From the NCBI RefSeq assembly GCF_023914155.1, contig NZ_JAMWYS010000058.1, positions 288,365 to 352,364 of the forward strand: 64,000 nt of DNA. Reading direction: 5' to 3'. Shown here one piece after another: positions 7,577 through 16,860 of this stretch. The first letter of the stretch is position 1. Each line of letters starts with the position of its first letter. The DNA is from Solitalea agri. Its GTDB lineage: Bacteria > Bacteroidota > Bacteroidia > Sphingobacteriales > Sphingobacteriaceae. The notes below the pieces were generated by a model. It saw only the letters and a program-made list of their open reading frames with translations, did not search any database and was not told where the DNA came from. A program made the translations under genes and the position numbers.

Positions 7577-10453
7577 TTATTCTTTTGAAACTTTGGTCAA
7601 AAAATCATAAAGATTTGTTTCGGGGGTTAATCGGAGTTTTTTTCTTAAACGATATCGTGCAACTTCAATCGCCTTACTGGTAATATTCATCAATTGGGCG
7701 ATTTCTTTGGTCGACAGGTTCATTTTAATATAAGCGCACAACTTCAACTCAGTTGAGGTTAGATCAGGATAAGCGGTTTTAAGTTTGTTAAAGAAATGAT
7801 CATTTACATTATTAAAATGCATGGTAAACTGATTCCAATCCTGCTCACCGTTCTCTACATCTCTGATCAACCGAAGTAATTGCCTAAAACTGGTTGATTT
7901 TTCATTCGCCTCCGGCTTTTTTACGAGCATCTCTTTAACCTTTGCTAGCACCTTACCTCTTTCAACCAAGTGCATGGTCATAATTGAAAGCTCTTTATTC
8001 TTATAGTTAATATCAGCCTCCAAATTCTCCTTCTCTAAACGAACAATCTCCTTTTCATTTCTGTCGAGTTCCAGTTGATGCAAGTATTGCATTTTCTGCT
8101 GTTCCTCTTTGTGTTTCTTTTGTTGCCATCTATAAATAAAATACATTGACCCCAAAAAGAGCGCTACATACAAACAATACATCCACCAGGTTTGATACCA
8201 AGGCGGCAACACAATAAAAGTGTAAAATACAGGAACAGAATCAGCACCCTGATTATTTCTAGCCTTTACTTTAAACGAATATTTACCCGCCGGCAGATTG
8301 GTATAGTCTTTTTCAAACTTGTCGGTCCACTGTGACCAGTCCTTGTCAAATCCAACTAACTGATAACTAAATTCTGTGTTTTTAAGTTGTTCAAATAATG
8401 TTGAAGAATATTCGAAGCGAACCGAATTATACTTATGCGCTAGTTTATTAATAGCTCCTTGCTTCGAGGAAGCATTATAACCTCCAAAAAGTACACTATC
8501 TTCTTCGCCCAATAGTCTAACTTTACCCAATACCACAGTTGGCTTACTAATATTTTGCAGGTATTTTTTATAGTTAAGGTGATACACCACTTTGCTTGCA
8601 CCAACAAAAATATTCTCGCTATTGAAAGGGTAAATGCATTCGAATCCTTTTACCACTTTATCTTTAAGCTCCTGAAAATAAAACAGGGTATAAGGTTTCC
8701 CTTTTGATGGATGCTGAAAATCAACCACTCCAATATCTTTATCGCTAACGAACCATACATTTCCATCAGGATCCTCTTTTAAATACCTAACTGTATAACC
8801 ACTTAATGCGTCATTTAAAACAGTTGATAAAACAAATCTATTTTTAACGGCAACAAACTCATAAATCCCTTTTTCAGAGGCAACAACAATCCTGTTTTTA
8901 ATTCGATAAATGTAGTTTCCTAAATCAGAGGGCAGTCCATTCTTTTTTGTGTAAATGGTTCTTTTAATAATCTTACTAAAATCGCCAGATAGCTCCAGCC
9001 TGAATACACCTTTGTAAGGATGAGATGCCCAAATGGTATTACTTGTATTGTCAAAAGCAATAAAACGCAATGATTCATACAATCCGTCTATGTGTTTTAA
9101 ATCAGAAAAAGTTCCGTTGGAGTACTTAATATGTTGCAGCCCCTTGTAGGTTCCGGCGATAATTGATTGTGAAGGGAAAACATTGGATACAGGTTGAACC
9201 AGCCATGTTCCGGGTGTTGAATAAATTTGCTTAGCAGTAGTACCAGAGATTTCGAAAAAACCATCTTCATGACCCATCAAAAGATGGTTATTCACCTCAT
9301 CAAGATTCCAGACCTGCCCCTTTGTATTATTTACCTCGAACAAAACACTTTTTGATAAACTCAAATCATTTTGTCCGGTTTCCAATTGACAAGCGTACAA
9401 ACCAGTTGAGGAACCAATAAACAGTCGATTATTGAAAACATTCATAGCGTAGCTGGTGGTTTGCCGACTCTTATCAGGATGAATTGATTTTATTGAACTA
9501 TTAAGTGCAATAAAGTCAATTCCATCATCCAAAGGCAGCCATAAGTTTTTATGCTGATCAATCAGTAAACCCCGGCAATTATTGTTTTGCAGTCCATCCT
9601 GAAAGGCGTATTTCTGCACCAATCGTCCTTGCCTATCAATAATAATTACACCTGCAGATGTTGTTCCTATAGCAAACCATTGCGTATTAACCTGTTTGCA
9701 GCAATAAATACGGTCGTTATAAAAGGTTTTATCAAGACTTGTTTTCTTACTGATCAATTGATCATTAATAAGATAAAATAAACCATTTTTAAGTGTCGAA
9801 ACCAGAAGTGTATCTCCGCCATATTCGGTAATGGAAGTAATAGCTGCTCCATTTAGCAATGGTGAATTACAAAACGGTCGCCAAATGCCGTTACTATATT
9901 TTAGTACGCCAACCTGTTTGGCTTGGGCAAAAAGCTGGTTATGTGCCTGTCCCAAAAACACCCACTCGGTATCAGTTCTGTATATTTTTATGCTACCTTC
10001 TTTATAATGAATGATCTTATTGATGGCTCTAAAAAACACTTCATCATTAATAATTGAAATGTTCCAGATGTCTGAAAAGCTCCGTTCACTTTCAGGAATC
10101 AATGATACAAGTGAATGATATTTCAGCTCTCCTCTTTCATCAGGTAAAAAATATCCTATCTCATCCTGTCCACCAATGTAAATCCTGTTTTTGGAATCAA
10201 TTTCAACAGAACGAACAACTGTAAAATTAGGAAGGCGGTATAAATTCCAAAAATGACCGTTGAATGTAAGCAGGCCTTCATTGTTGCCAAAATAAAGCCT
10301 TCCCCATTGATCCTGGGCCACATCCCAATTCTGAATTCCGGCTTTATAATCATCACTTATATAATTAACTATTTGAGGAGAAGCTAGTTGATTTTGCCCT
10401 TGAGCTCCAAAACATAGCAAAAGAAGTAAGCAGCTCAATAAATATTTATTCAT
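7577..10453 (-). CDS. Membrane-anchored propeller/Y_Y_Y regulator with LuxR-type HTH
   Basis: 958 residues. A signal peptide (to about residue 19) is followed by about 640 residues of two-component-regulator-propeller-like repeats (for example DQWGRLYFGNNEGLLTF, DPDGNVWFVSDKD), which would form a periplasmic sensor. Next come a Y_Y_Y domain (about 670-755, with GFDKDWSQWT and LPAGKYSFKVKARN), one transmembrane helix (about 768-786), a charged coiled coil, and a C-terminal LuxR/GerE HTH (about 898-950: LTSTELKLCAYI, STKEIAQLMNI). There is no histidine kinase or receiver domain, so sensing and DNA binding seem to be in one chain. It lies upstream of, and parallel to, the beta-glucan operon, which it probably controls (inference). 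Confidence 0.87.
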   Translation of the reverse strand: MNKYLLSCLLLLLCFGAQGQNQLASPQIVNYISDDYKAGIQNWDVAQDQWGRLYFGNNEGLLTFNGHFWNLYRLPNFTVVRSVEIDSKNRIYIGGQDEIGYFLPDERGELKYHSLVSLIPESERSFSDIWNISIINDEVFFRAINKIIHYKEGSIKIYRTDTEWVFLGQAHNQLFAQAKQVGVLKYSNGIWRPFCNSPLLNGAAITSITEYGGDTLLVSTLKNGLFYLINDQLISKKTSLDKTFYNDRIYCCKQVNTQWFAIGTTSAGVIIIDRQGRLVQKYAFQDGLQNNNCRGLLIDQHKNLWLPLDDGIDFIALNSSIKSIHPDKSRQTTSYAMNVFNNRLFIGSSTGLYACQLETGQNDLSLSKSVLFEVNNTKGQVWNLDEVNNHLLMGHEDGFFEISGTTAKQIYSTPGTWLVQPVSNVFPSQSIIAGTYKGLQHIKYSNGTFSDLKHIDGLYESLRFIAFDNTSNTIWASHPYKGVFRLELSGDFSKIIKRTIYTKKNGLPSDLGNYIYRIKNRIVVASEKGIYEFVAVKNRFVLSTVLNDALSGYTVRYLKEDPDGNVWFVSDKDIGVVDFQHPSKGKPYTLFYFQELKDKVVKGFECIYPFNSENIFVGASKVVYHLNYKKYLQNISKPTVVLGKVRLLGEEDSVLFGGYNASSKQGAINKLAHKYNSVRFEYSSTLFEQLKNTEFSYQLVGFDKDWSQWTDKFEKDYTNLPAGKYSFKVKARNNQGADSVPVFYTFIVLPPWYQTWWMYCLYVALFLGSMYFIYRWQQKKHKEEQQKMQYLHQLELDRNEKEIVRLEKENLEADINYKNKELSIMTMHLVERGKVLAKVKEMLVKKPEANEKSTSFRQLLRLIRDVENGEQDWNQFTMHFNNVNDHFFNKLKTAYPDLTSTELKLCAYIKMNLSTKEIAQLMNITSKAIEVARYRLRKKLRLTPETNLYDFLTKVSKE

Positions 10454-10749
10454 AGTACATTCAATTCAAGCAATTACATGCTCTCACCTTAACAATTTTT
10501 AGAAACAAGTAAAACTTATGAGTTGGAAATTTAAGGAGCGCTTTTATAAAACTAATGTAGACTTAATATTCGAGAAATTTTAAAGTAGCGATTTTAAAGT
10601 TTAAAGATCTAGCAATAGCCCTTAAAACAAGCTGGACAGGTTATTTTAATGCAGCGCTGGTTTCATAAATTGTTTTTTGTTAAATTAAAGCTATATCACT
10701 CTTCTCTTATCCAATTAACCCGATTGGCCGAATTAACTTAATCATAACC

Positions 10750-11136
10750 ATGAAAGAGTTCATGTTTTTTATCAGGAAACAAAGTAATAGCAAAGAAGTA
10801 CTGTCTGAAGAAAAACACCAGGAATTTCTTAAAGCTTGTGAAAATTATATCGACAAACTTAAAAATGATGGAAAGCTCATTTCTGCTCAACCGATAGAAT
10901 GGTCTGGTTGTATTATCTCGAATGAGGAAAATAAATGGAAAGAAACAACAATTGATACTTCCCAAGAGATAATTGGTGGTTATTACCATATTACTACCGA
11001 TAGTTTAATTGATGCTATTGAAATTGCAAGGGCTAATCCTGAATTTCAATTCAATGAAGGTTCCCGAATTGAAGTTCGCCCCATCAAAACGAAAGAAAAC
11101 ACCGGTTTCCTATATCCAACCCAAACTTCACCATAA
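10750..11136 (+). CDS. YCII-related (DGPF-like) domain protein
   Basis: 128 residues with the dimeric alpha/beta YCII fold signature: an N-terminal MKEFMFFIR strand, a helix (EEKHQEFLKACENYIDKL), then IIGGYYHITTD followed by a helix with ARANPEF, and the EVRPI strand. YCII/DGPF proteins are small cytoplasmic proteins, mostly of unknown reaction; some act in aromatic breakdown and others are fused to sigma factors. Nothing in the sequence fixes a substrate. The ATG at 10750 is the only sensible start. The DUF937-OmpA gene begins 51 bases after its stop, so the two may be cotranscribed. Confidence 0.7.
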   Translation: MKEFMFFIRKQSNSKEVLSEEKHQEFLKACENYIDKLKNDGKLISAQPIEWSGCIISNEENKWKETTIDTSQEIIGGYYHITTDSLIDAIEIARANPEFQFNEGSRIEVRPIKTKENTGFLYPTQTSP

Positions 11137-11187
11137 TGACCTTTTAAAAGACCTAATAAATTATAAACCACATCTAATTTTATTCTT

Positions 11188-12369
11188 ATGGCTTTCAATT
11201 TTATTGATACTGTATACAGCTATTTTGGCAATGAGTTAATTGGTAAAGCAGAAATCTATCTTAACGAAGGAACTGTTAGTGTAAAAAAAGGACTGGAGGC
11301 GATTATTCCTGTTTCGCTGAATGGAATAGTTAAAGAAGCTGAAACAGACCCTGAATCGGTTCTGAGTTTAGCAAGGGAGGCTTCCAACAGTGGAATTAGC
11401 AACAGATTGTACGAATGCTTCACCCCTGGTGGTGGTGGAATTCCGTCTATCGGCCCAACACTGATAAATAATATTTTGGGTGATAAATTTGGTTCAACAG
11501 CTAATTCGATATCAAGTTTTGCCGGCTTAAAGGGCTCCAGCACAGCTTCACTATTCGGAATAATCTTGCCATTTGCTCTTTCATTATTAGGTAAACATGC
11601 TCAAGAGAACAACCTTTCTGCTGGTGAGTTATCAGCATTGCTATCATCACAAAAGAGCTCAATTTTGTCGGCTATCCCTGCTGATTTAGGTATAAAATTA
11701 AAGGATAAGCCACAAGAAGTATTCACTAATCAAGGTGTAATAAAAAAGAGAAACCGCTGGATCATTCCAACTCTTCTTGCATTCCTGGTGGTATTTATAT
11801 TGGTATGGTTGATGAGAACTTGTAATAAAGAAACCACTCCAGTAGCTCCAACTACTACTACAACCGATACAGCTAGTACAATCAAAACCGAGGCGGTGGT
11901 TATCAATAAAGAACCTGTTAGGCTTATGTTACCCGATGGCATTGAGCTTGAAGCTTATAAAGGTGGTATAGAAGATCTATTGATCGCGTTTATCAATGAT
12001 TCTACGGCTACTATAACTAAAGACAACTGGTTTGATTTTAATGAGCTGAATTTCAAATTTGGAACTGCTGAAATAATACCTGAAAGTGAATCGGAGCTGA
12101 ATAACATTGTGAAAATTTTGCAAGCCTATCCAAAAGTTAAAATTAAAATTGGGGGATATACCGATAAAGTTGGTGATGAAGCGACAAACAAGAAGTTATC
12201 TCAAGACCGTGCAAATGCCATTTTGGAAGCTTTGAAAACTGCGGGTGTTGGCAATCAGGTGGTAGGAGCTGAAGGCTATGGTTCTGAGTTTGCCAAATTC
12301 CCAGCCGAGGCACCTGAAGAAGACCGGATAAAAGACAGACGGGTTTCGGTTAGTGTTCGGGAGAAATAG
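11188..12369 (+). CDS. DUF937-OmpA fusion protein
   Basis: 393 residues in three parts. The N-terminal ~165 residues form a helical, glycine-rich DUF937-like domain (FNFIDTVYSYFGNELI, GGGGIPSIGP, SLLGKHAQ). One transmembrane helix follows (about 191-208, ending LMRTC) with a TTT-rich linker. The C-terminal OmpA-like peptidoglycan-binding domain (about 295-392) shows FGTAEIIPES, IGGYTDKVGD and the KLSQDRANAI...RRVSV ending. It is probably an inner-membrane protein tethering the cell wall, or a stress-related envelope protein. Three overlapping ORFs on the other frames are not real genes. A strong terminator follows. Confidence 0.82.
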   Translation: MAFNFIDTVYSYFGNELIGKAEIYLNEGTVSVKKGLEAIIPVSLNGIVKEAETDPESVLSLAREASNSGISNRLYECFTPGGGGIPSIGPTLINNILGDKFGSTANSISSFAGLKGSSTASLFGIILPFALSLLGKHAQENNLSAGELSALLSSQKSSILSAIPADLGIKLKDKPQEVFTNQGVIKKRNRWIIPTLLAFLVVFILVWLMRTCNKETTPVAPTTTTTDTASTIKTEAVVINKEPVRLMLPDGIELEAYKGGIEDLLIAFINDSTATITKDNWFDFNELNFKFGTAEIIPESESELNNIVKILQAYPKVKIKIGGYTDKVGDEATNKKLSQDRANAILEALKTAGVGNQVVGAEGYGSEFAKFPAEAPEEDRIKDRRVSVSVREK

Positions 12370-12384
12370 AAACATTTATAATTT

Positions 12385-12423
12385 AAATGGGGATAAGATG
12401 CAATTAAGCACTTATCCCCATTT
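12385..12423. terminator. Bidirectional terminator
   Basis: Perfect 13-bp inverted repeat (AAATGGGGATAAG / CTTATCCCCATTT) around a 13-base loop. It lies between the convergent OmpA-type gene (stop 12369) and the head-GIN lipoprotein gene (stop 12461), so it can serve both strands. Confidence 0.85.
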
Positions 12424-12460
12424 ATGTGTACTTATCAATGATTTGTACTGAAAGTATCTT

Positions 12461-13174
12461 CTAGTTAGCCTTTTCTACTGACGAAGCACCGCTGGCATTA
12501 TCAACCACTTTAGCAGGTGTACCTTTATAACGTACTTTACTAGCACCACTTGCCGAAACAATTAGTTCAGAAAGAACATTTACTTCTGAATCAGATGCTC
12601 CACTAACATCAATTGTACATTTATTGGTAACCATATCGTATGCACGAATTTTTCCGGCTCCAGATATGTCAATTGAATGTTCTGCAGCTTGTCCGGAAAA
12701 AGATACTTTTCCGGCTCCACTGATTTTTGTTACCAATTTATTCGCATTTAAATTTAGTTCCGATTCAGTTGCTCCGGATGAAGTAAACAGGAGTTCATTT
12801 ATCTTAAATTGATTCATCATTTTCACATTAACAGCTCCTGATGCATCAACTTTACTTAAATCTTTCATGTGAATTTTAACTACGATAGAATGTGTGACAC
12901 AAAAATCCTTTTTATTATGGATCTTAAGAACATTTCCATTAACCGATGTTAAAATCTGAGGATGCAAATTATCATCGGCAATAATCTCCACTTTCTGAAC
13001 TGAATCTTGAGTAAGCTCAACCGAATATGCTCCACTCACATCCAAACCGGTAAAATGGGTTAACACACGTTCTTTAGTGATCACATTGCCTGAACCAACA
13101 ATGCACATTCTTTTACATGATGAGAAAACAACTACAAGAAGAGCAAGTAAAACAAAGTAACTTTTGAATTTCAT
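12461..13174 (-). CDS. Head-GIN domain (DUF2807) lipoprotein
   Basis: 237 residues beginning with a lipoprotein signal (VVVFSSC, Cys about 20). The remainder is the head-GIN/DUF2807 repeat fold: alternating short beta strands with recurring SGA turns (DVSGAYSVEL, DASGAVNVKM, DISGAGKIRA, DVSGASDSEV). Such proteins form a right-handed beta-solenoid-like structure and are widespread in Bacteroidota; some were called auto-transporter adhesins, but the role is not established. It is monocistronic, 153 bases from the slipin gene upstream, and ends at the shared terminator. Confidence 0.85.
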   Translation of the reverse strand: MKFKSYFVLLALLVVVFSSCKRMCIVGSGNVITKERVLTHFTGLDVSGAYSVELTQDSVQKVEIIADDNLHPQILTSVNGNVLKIHNKKDFCVTHSIVVKIHMKDLSKVDASGAVNVKMMNQFKINELLFTSSGATESELNLNANKLVTKISGAGKVSFSGQAAEHSIDISGAGKIRAYDMVTNKCTIDVSGASDSEVNVLSELIVSASGASKVRYKGTPAKVVDNASGASSVEKAN

Positions 13175-13327
13175 TTTTTAGGTTTTGTAATTTTTGACGT
13201 AAATACTTACTTAAAGGTTACATTAAAAAAGTTTAATTCAAATTAAAACTTTTAAACCGGCCAAAATTTAATTGGCATAATTAAGCTTTACTAGGCATAA
13301 CCAGAATTATTTCTTGGGATATTGCTT

Positions 13328-14110
13328 TCAATAGGAATCACCTTCTTTAAATCCTGCTTTTAAAAAAGGTTTAAGTAAATCAATTGGTACAGGGAAAATG
13401 GTTGTTGAATTATTCTCTGTAGCAATTTCACGCAGGGTTTGAAGGTAACGCAAAGTTAATGCACTTGGCTGATCACTCAATATTTTGGCTGCATCGGCTA
13501 AACGCTGCGATGCTTGAAATTCACCTTCTGCAGCAATGATCTTCGATCGCCGCTCGCGCTCTGCTTCGGCCTGCTTGGCCATTGCACGCTGCATTTCCTG
13601 TGGCAAATCAATTTGCTTTACTTCAACATTCGACACTTTTATTCCCCAGGGTTCGGTATGTGCATCAATGATCTGTTGTAGCTTTTGATTGATCTTTTCA
13701 CGCTGTGAAAGGAGATCATCCAACTCGGATTGTCCTAAAACACTTCTTAAGGTAGTTTGAGATAGCTGGGAGGTAGCAAAAAGATAATTCTCAACCTCCA
13801 CAACAGCCTTTTGAGGCTCAATAACACGAAAATAGATCACTGCATTTACCTTAAGGGAAACGTTATCTTCTGTAATGATATCCTGGGGAGGTACATCCAT
13901 AACAACAGTGCGTAAACTTACCCGCACCATTTTATCAATAATTGGAATCAAAAAGATAATTCCCGGACCTTTAACACCATGGGCTCCGATTAAGCGTCCT
14001 AACCGAAATATAACACCCCGTTCATATTCACGCAGAATACGAATTGCATTGGCTAATATAACCACTACAAAAAGAACAAGAACAGCAAAAAAAACAGGTA
14101 CTGCTATCAT
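13328..14110 (-). CDS. SPFH/Band 7 protein (slipin)
   Basis: 260 residues. An N-terminal membrane segment (about 4-24) is followed by the SPFH domain: [33 protein letters not shown] and a helical tail rich in A, E and R ([18 protein letters not shown]). Slipins are stomatin-like scaffold proteins that form membrane rings and are the usual partner of NfeD proteases. Here the gene lies 28 bases after a long NfeD gene on the same strand, the classic operon. The cleavable C-terminal region ([11 protein letters not shown]) is present. Confidence 0.9.
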   Translation of the reverse strand: MIAVPVFFAVLVLFVVVILANAIRILREYERGVIFRLGRLIGAHGVKGPGIIFLIPIIDKMVRVSLRTVVMDVPPQDIITEDNVSLKVNAVIYFRVIEPQKAVVEVENYLFATSQLSQTTLRSVLGQSELDDLLSQREKINQKLQQIIDAHTEPWGIKVSNVEVKQIDLPQEMQRAMAKQAEAERERRSKIIAAEGEFQASQRLADAAKILSDQPSALTLRYLQTLREIATENNSTTIFPVPIDLLKPFLKAGFKEGDSY

Positions 14111-14138
14111 AATTATTTATTTAATGCCGATAGAAATT

Positions 14139-15413
14139 TTAACAACGCTCAACTCGTAATCGCATTTTTTCAAGTGCTACCACCCTCACCTTACTGTTTA
14201 CATCAATTCTTCCACTCACTGATTCAGCCTTCCAGATCTCACCATGCATTCTTACATTGCCAACCGGATCAAGCGTTTCGAGAGAAACTCCAGTTTCGCC
14301 TATCATTCCTTCAATACCCGTTACTGGCTTCAGCCGTTGTGCCTTCAATCCCAAACCAATTACAAAAAGAAAAAAGAGCGTAGTAACACCCACTGATGAA
14401 AAGATAACACTCCACGATTTTTTAGCGAGTTCCAGGGATGAATCGCTTCGAATAAGCATCATCGACCCTAGCAATAGTGAAACCCCTCCTCCTATTGCCA
14501 AAACCCCATGACTAACAATTTTGATCTCCAGCAAAAAAAGAATAATTGCAAAAATGATCAGGGCCAGCCCTGCATAATTAATAGGCAATGTATGCATAGC
14601 ATAAAAAGCAAGGATCAAGCTGATGACACCTATAATTCCGGGCAGAATAGCACCGGGATTATAAAACTCAAACAATATCCCATAGAAACCAAGCATTAAA
14701 ATTATATAGGCTACATTGGGATCACTTACCATGTTCAGCATTTTTTCAAAACTGCTCATCTCCAATGATTCAATGCTGGCGTTTTTGGTATGAAGCACCT
14801 TGTTCCCGGTACCTGTTTCTACTTTTTTGTTATCAATTTTTCCGAGTAAATCGTTGAGATTAATCGCTACTAAATCAACAATATTCTTTTTCAGTGCTTC
14901 AGATTCGGTAATAGAGGAACTTTTTCGCACTGCTTCATCGGCCCACTGAAAGTTTCTATTTCGTTTTTCAGCAATAGAACGAATAAAGGCAGCCGCATCA
15001 TTAGTGGCTTTTTCATTCATTACAGAATCAACCTTTCCTTGCATATCTACCGGATGAGCCGCTCCGATATTGGTTCCCGGTGCCATAGCGGCAATATGTG
15101 CTGCCATGGTAATAAAAACACCGGCTGAACCAGCATGAGCTCCGGCAGGTGAAACAAATACCACTACTGGAACCGGCGATTCCAATATGTCACTAACAAT
15201 AGCCCGTGTTGATTTCAGTAATCCTCCAGGAGTATTCAACTGAACAACAAGGCATTCGGCCCTTTCTTCTTTTGCTTTATTGATTCCTTTATGAATAAAT
15301 CCAGCAGCAACTGGATTGATTGTTTCATCAATGCTTAAAACAATTACTTTTTGAGCATCAAGTAGTAGAGGGTAGATTAGTAAAAAGGCGAGAAATAATA
15401 TAGTGCGCCACAT
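14139..15413 (-). CDS. nfeD: Long NfeD family membrane serine protease
   Basis: 424 residues: a signal/anchor helix, a ClpP-like serine protease domain (about 20-230), four or five transmembrane helices (about 235-350) and a C-terminal OB-fold NfeD domain (GMIGETGVSLETLDPVGNVRM). The catalytic dyad can be placed at Ser96 in GAHAGSAGVF and Lys135 in MNEKATNDA, by analogy with the archaeal 1510-N protease that cleaves the slipin C terminus. LNTPGGLL forms the oxyanion loop. It is the first gene of the NfeD-slipin operon and probably has a membrane quality-control role. A short CCCG-N4-CGGG hairpin lies just upstream of its start. Confidence 0.9.
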   Translation of the reverse strand: MWRTILFLAFLLIYPLLLDAQKVIVLSIDETINPVAAGFIHKGINKAKEERAECLVVQLNTPGGLLKSTRAIVSDILESPVPVVVFVSPAGAHAGSAGVFITMAAHIAAMAPGTNIGAAHPVDMQGKVDSVMNEKATNDAAAFIRSIAEKRNRNFQWADEAVRKSSSITESEALKKNIVDLVAINLNDLLGKIDNKKVETGTGNKVLHTKNASIESLEMSSFEKMLNMVSDPNVAYIILMLGFYGILFEFYNPGAILPGIIGVISLILAFYAMHTLPINYAGLALIIFAIILFLLEIKIVSHGVLAIGGGVSLLLGSMMLIRSDSSLELAKKSWSVIFSSVGVTTLFFLFVIGLGLKAQRLKPVTGIEGMIGETGVSLETLDPVGNVRMHGEIWKAESVSGRIDVNSKVRVVALEKMRLRVERC

Positions 15414-15528
15414 ATAAGTCCCGAAGACGGGTTATTAGTTTAGCCGTTTACCTGAAAACCATAAACAACTGTAACTAAGTTAGTTAAACAAAGCAACAAT
15501 ATCAATTCAACTTATTTGAGGTAGTAGA

Positions 15529-15642
15529 ATGCAAAGAAAGAAACAACAAGAATTAATTAAGTTTATAAAAAAGGAGGGCGAATTTATTCAATACCTCATC
15601 AGAATCTTTTATAGAATGAGCATCTATTTCCCCAATACATAA
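15529..15642 (+). CDS. Possible small basic peptide gene
   Basis: ATG at 15529 is preceded by GAGG with a 7-base gap, a better ribosome-binding site than most genes here. It encodes 37 residues: a K/Q-rich start, a hydrophobic-basic middle (FIQYLIRIFYRM) and the stop TAA. No family is recognised. A plus-strand terminator lies 300 bases downstream, so a transcript ending there is plausible. It may be a chance frame; codon statistics are too short to help. Confidence 0.22.
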   Translation: MQRKKQQELIKFIKKEGEFIQYLIRIFYRMSIYFPNT

Positions 15643-15943
15643 CTTCTAAAACCTTGAAACGCCACCTTATTTTAACTACAAGTATCAATAATACAGATTT
15701 TATAAAATGGTATAATTTTCTAACTATATAAAACAGCAACAAAAAAGACAATGAAATGTATAACAAGAAAAAGTCATTTAAGGAACCAGGTTCGAAAAAT
15801 GAAGGTGGGTTTCCGATACTAAAGTCAAAGTTGTTTAAGGTAAGACTACGAATACTTTATAAAAGCAAGGTTCCTATTCTCCTCCTAACCATAGAAGACC
15901 CTGAGATATATCAATATTATTTATTTACCAATTAATATACTGT

Positions 15944-15985
15944 AACAGGGAAATGATTAATTAACTATTTCCCTGTTTGTTTAAT
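15944..15985 (+). terminator. Orphan rho-independent terminator
   Basis: Perfect 11-bp stem AACAGGGAAAT / ATTTCCCTGTT (15944-15954, 15967-15977) followed by TGTTTAAT on the plus strand. There is no annotated plus-strand gene within 3 kb upstream, so it implies an unrecognised transcript ending here or relic sequence. Confidence 0.7.
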
Positions 15986-16038
15986 AAATATTTCCAAAAT
16001 TTGTAATCAACTGAAAACCAATACTGTTTATTTTAAAA

Positions 16039-16054
16039 TGGCATAACAATGGCA
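16039..16054 (+). promoter_or_regulatory. Sigma-54-like -24/-12 element of the Ku-LigD-TopIB operon
   Basis: TGGCATAACAATGGCA: TGGCAT, five bases, then TGGCA. GG and GC have the spacing of sigma-54 promoters. It ends 26 bases before the Ku ATG and matches elements upstream of many stress genes in this window. Confidence 0.5.
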
Positions 16055-16080
16055 TTTTTCACTCATCAATTCTGTAGGTT

Positions 16081-16854
16081 ATGAAAGCAATTTGGAAAGG
16101 AAGTATAAGTTTCGGATTGGTAAACATTCCAATTAAACTTTTTAGTGCCACACAATCCAGTTCACTCGATCTTGATATGCTCGACAGAAAAGATCATGCG
16201 CATATAAAGTATATGCGAGTTAATGAACATAGCGGCAAAGAGGTTAATTGGGGTGATATTGTTAAAGGTTACAAGTATAATGATGACTATGTACTTTTAG
16301 AAGAAAGCGACTTTGAAGAAGCAGCTCCTGAAAAAAATAAAATTATTCAAATTGAAAACTTTTTGGATTTGAATGAAGTAGATGCCATTTATTATGAAAT
16401 GCCCTATTACACACAACCCGAAAAAGGTGGCATTAAAGCTTATTCCTTACTTTACGAAGCTCTTGAAAAAACCAAAAAAGCTGGGTTAGCCCGATTTGTA
16501 TTGCGCACTTCTGAAAACTTATGTCTTATCAGAGCTGTTGACAATACTATTATAATCCAAAAAATAAGATTTTCTGAAGAAATCAGGGATCCATCAGAAC
16601 TTAATGTAGAAACCACGGCTATTTCGAAAAAAGAATTAGACATGGCGGTGGCATTAATAAAACAATACTCCAGCCCTTTTGATATTTCTAACTATCATGA
16701 CTCTTATTCCGAGTCATTGCTGAAAATTATTAAAGCGAAGGCTACTGGCAAAAGACCTTCTATAAGAAAACTTAAGGTGGTTTCTAAAAAATCCGAAGAT
16801 CTGATGTCGCAGCTAATGGAAAGTTTGTCAACCAAGAAAAAACAAACCTCATAA
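16081..16854 (+). CDS. ku: Bacterial Ku, non-homologous end-joining protein
   Basis: 257 residues, the normal length for bacterial Ku. It opens with the family signature MKAIWKGSISFGLVNIPIKLF and contains the beta-barrel core (about 1-190, with KGYKYNDDYVLL and YYLEMP-like YYEMPYY) that forms the homodimeric ring sliding onto DNA ends. The C terminus is short and basic (KRPSIRKLKVVSKK), a tail that in other bacteria helps recruit LigD. The LigD gene starts 6 bases after its stop and topoisomerase IB follows. It lies 26 bases after a stress-type promoter element, which suggests induced rather than constitutive end joining. Confidence 0.95.
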   Translation: MKAIWKGSISFGLVNIPIKLFSATQSSSLDLDMLDRKDHAHIKYMRVNEHSGKEVNWGDIVKGYKYNDDYVLLEESDFEEAAPEKNKIIQIENFLDLNEVDAIYYEMPYYTQPEKGGIKAYSLLYEALEKTKKAGLARFVLRTSENLCLIRAVDNTIIIQKIRFSEEIRDPSELNVETTAISKKELDMAVALIKQYSSPFDISNYHDSYSESLLKIIKAKATGKRPSIRKLKVVSKKSEDLMSQLMESLSTKKKQTS

Positions 16855-16860
16855 CATAAA

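Larger units (their letters stand above)
15414..16038. other. Intergenic region with orphan structures
   Basis: 625 bases between the divergent NfeD and Ku units. It holds a CCCG/CGGG hairpin (about 15422-15433) in the nfeD leader, a 37-codon reading frame at 15529-15642, and a strong plus-oriented terminator at 15944-15985 that follows no recognised gene. It is otherwise AT-rich and unremarkable. Confidence 0.6.

Noticed and set aside
7325..7588. 87-codon frame in the glucanase leader region
   Set aside because: It overlaps the end of the regulator gene, is low complexity (K, N, T, F), and has no family pattern.
10700..10740. TGGCCG upstream of the YCII-like gene as another -24/-12 element
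   Set aside because: The -12 half reads ACTTA and the site lies only a few bases before the ATG, too close for this promoter type.
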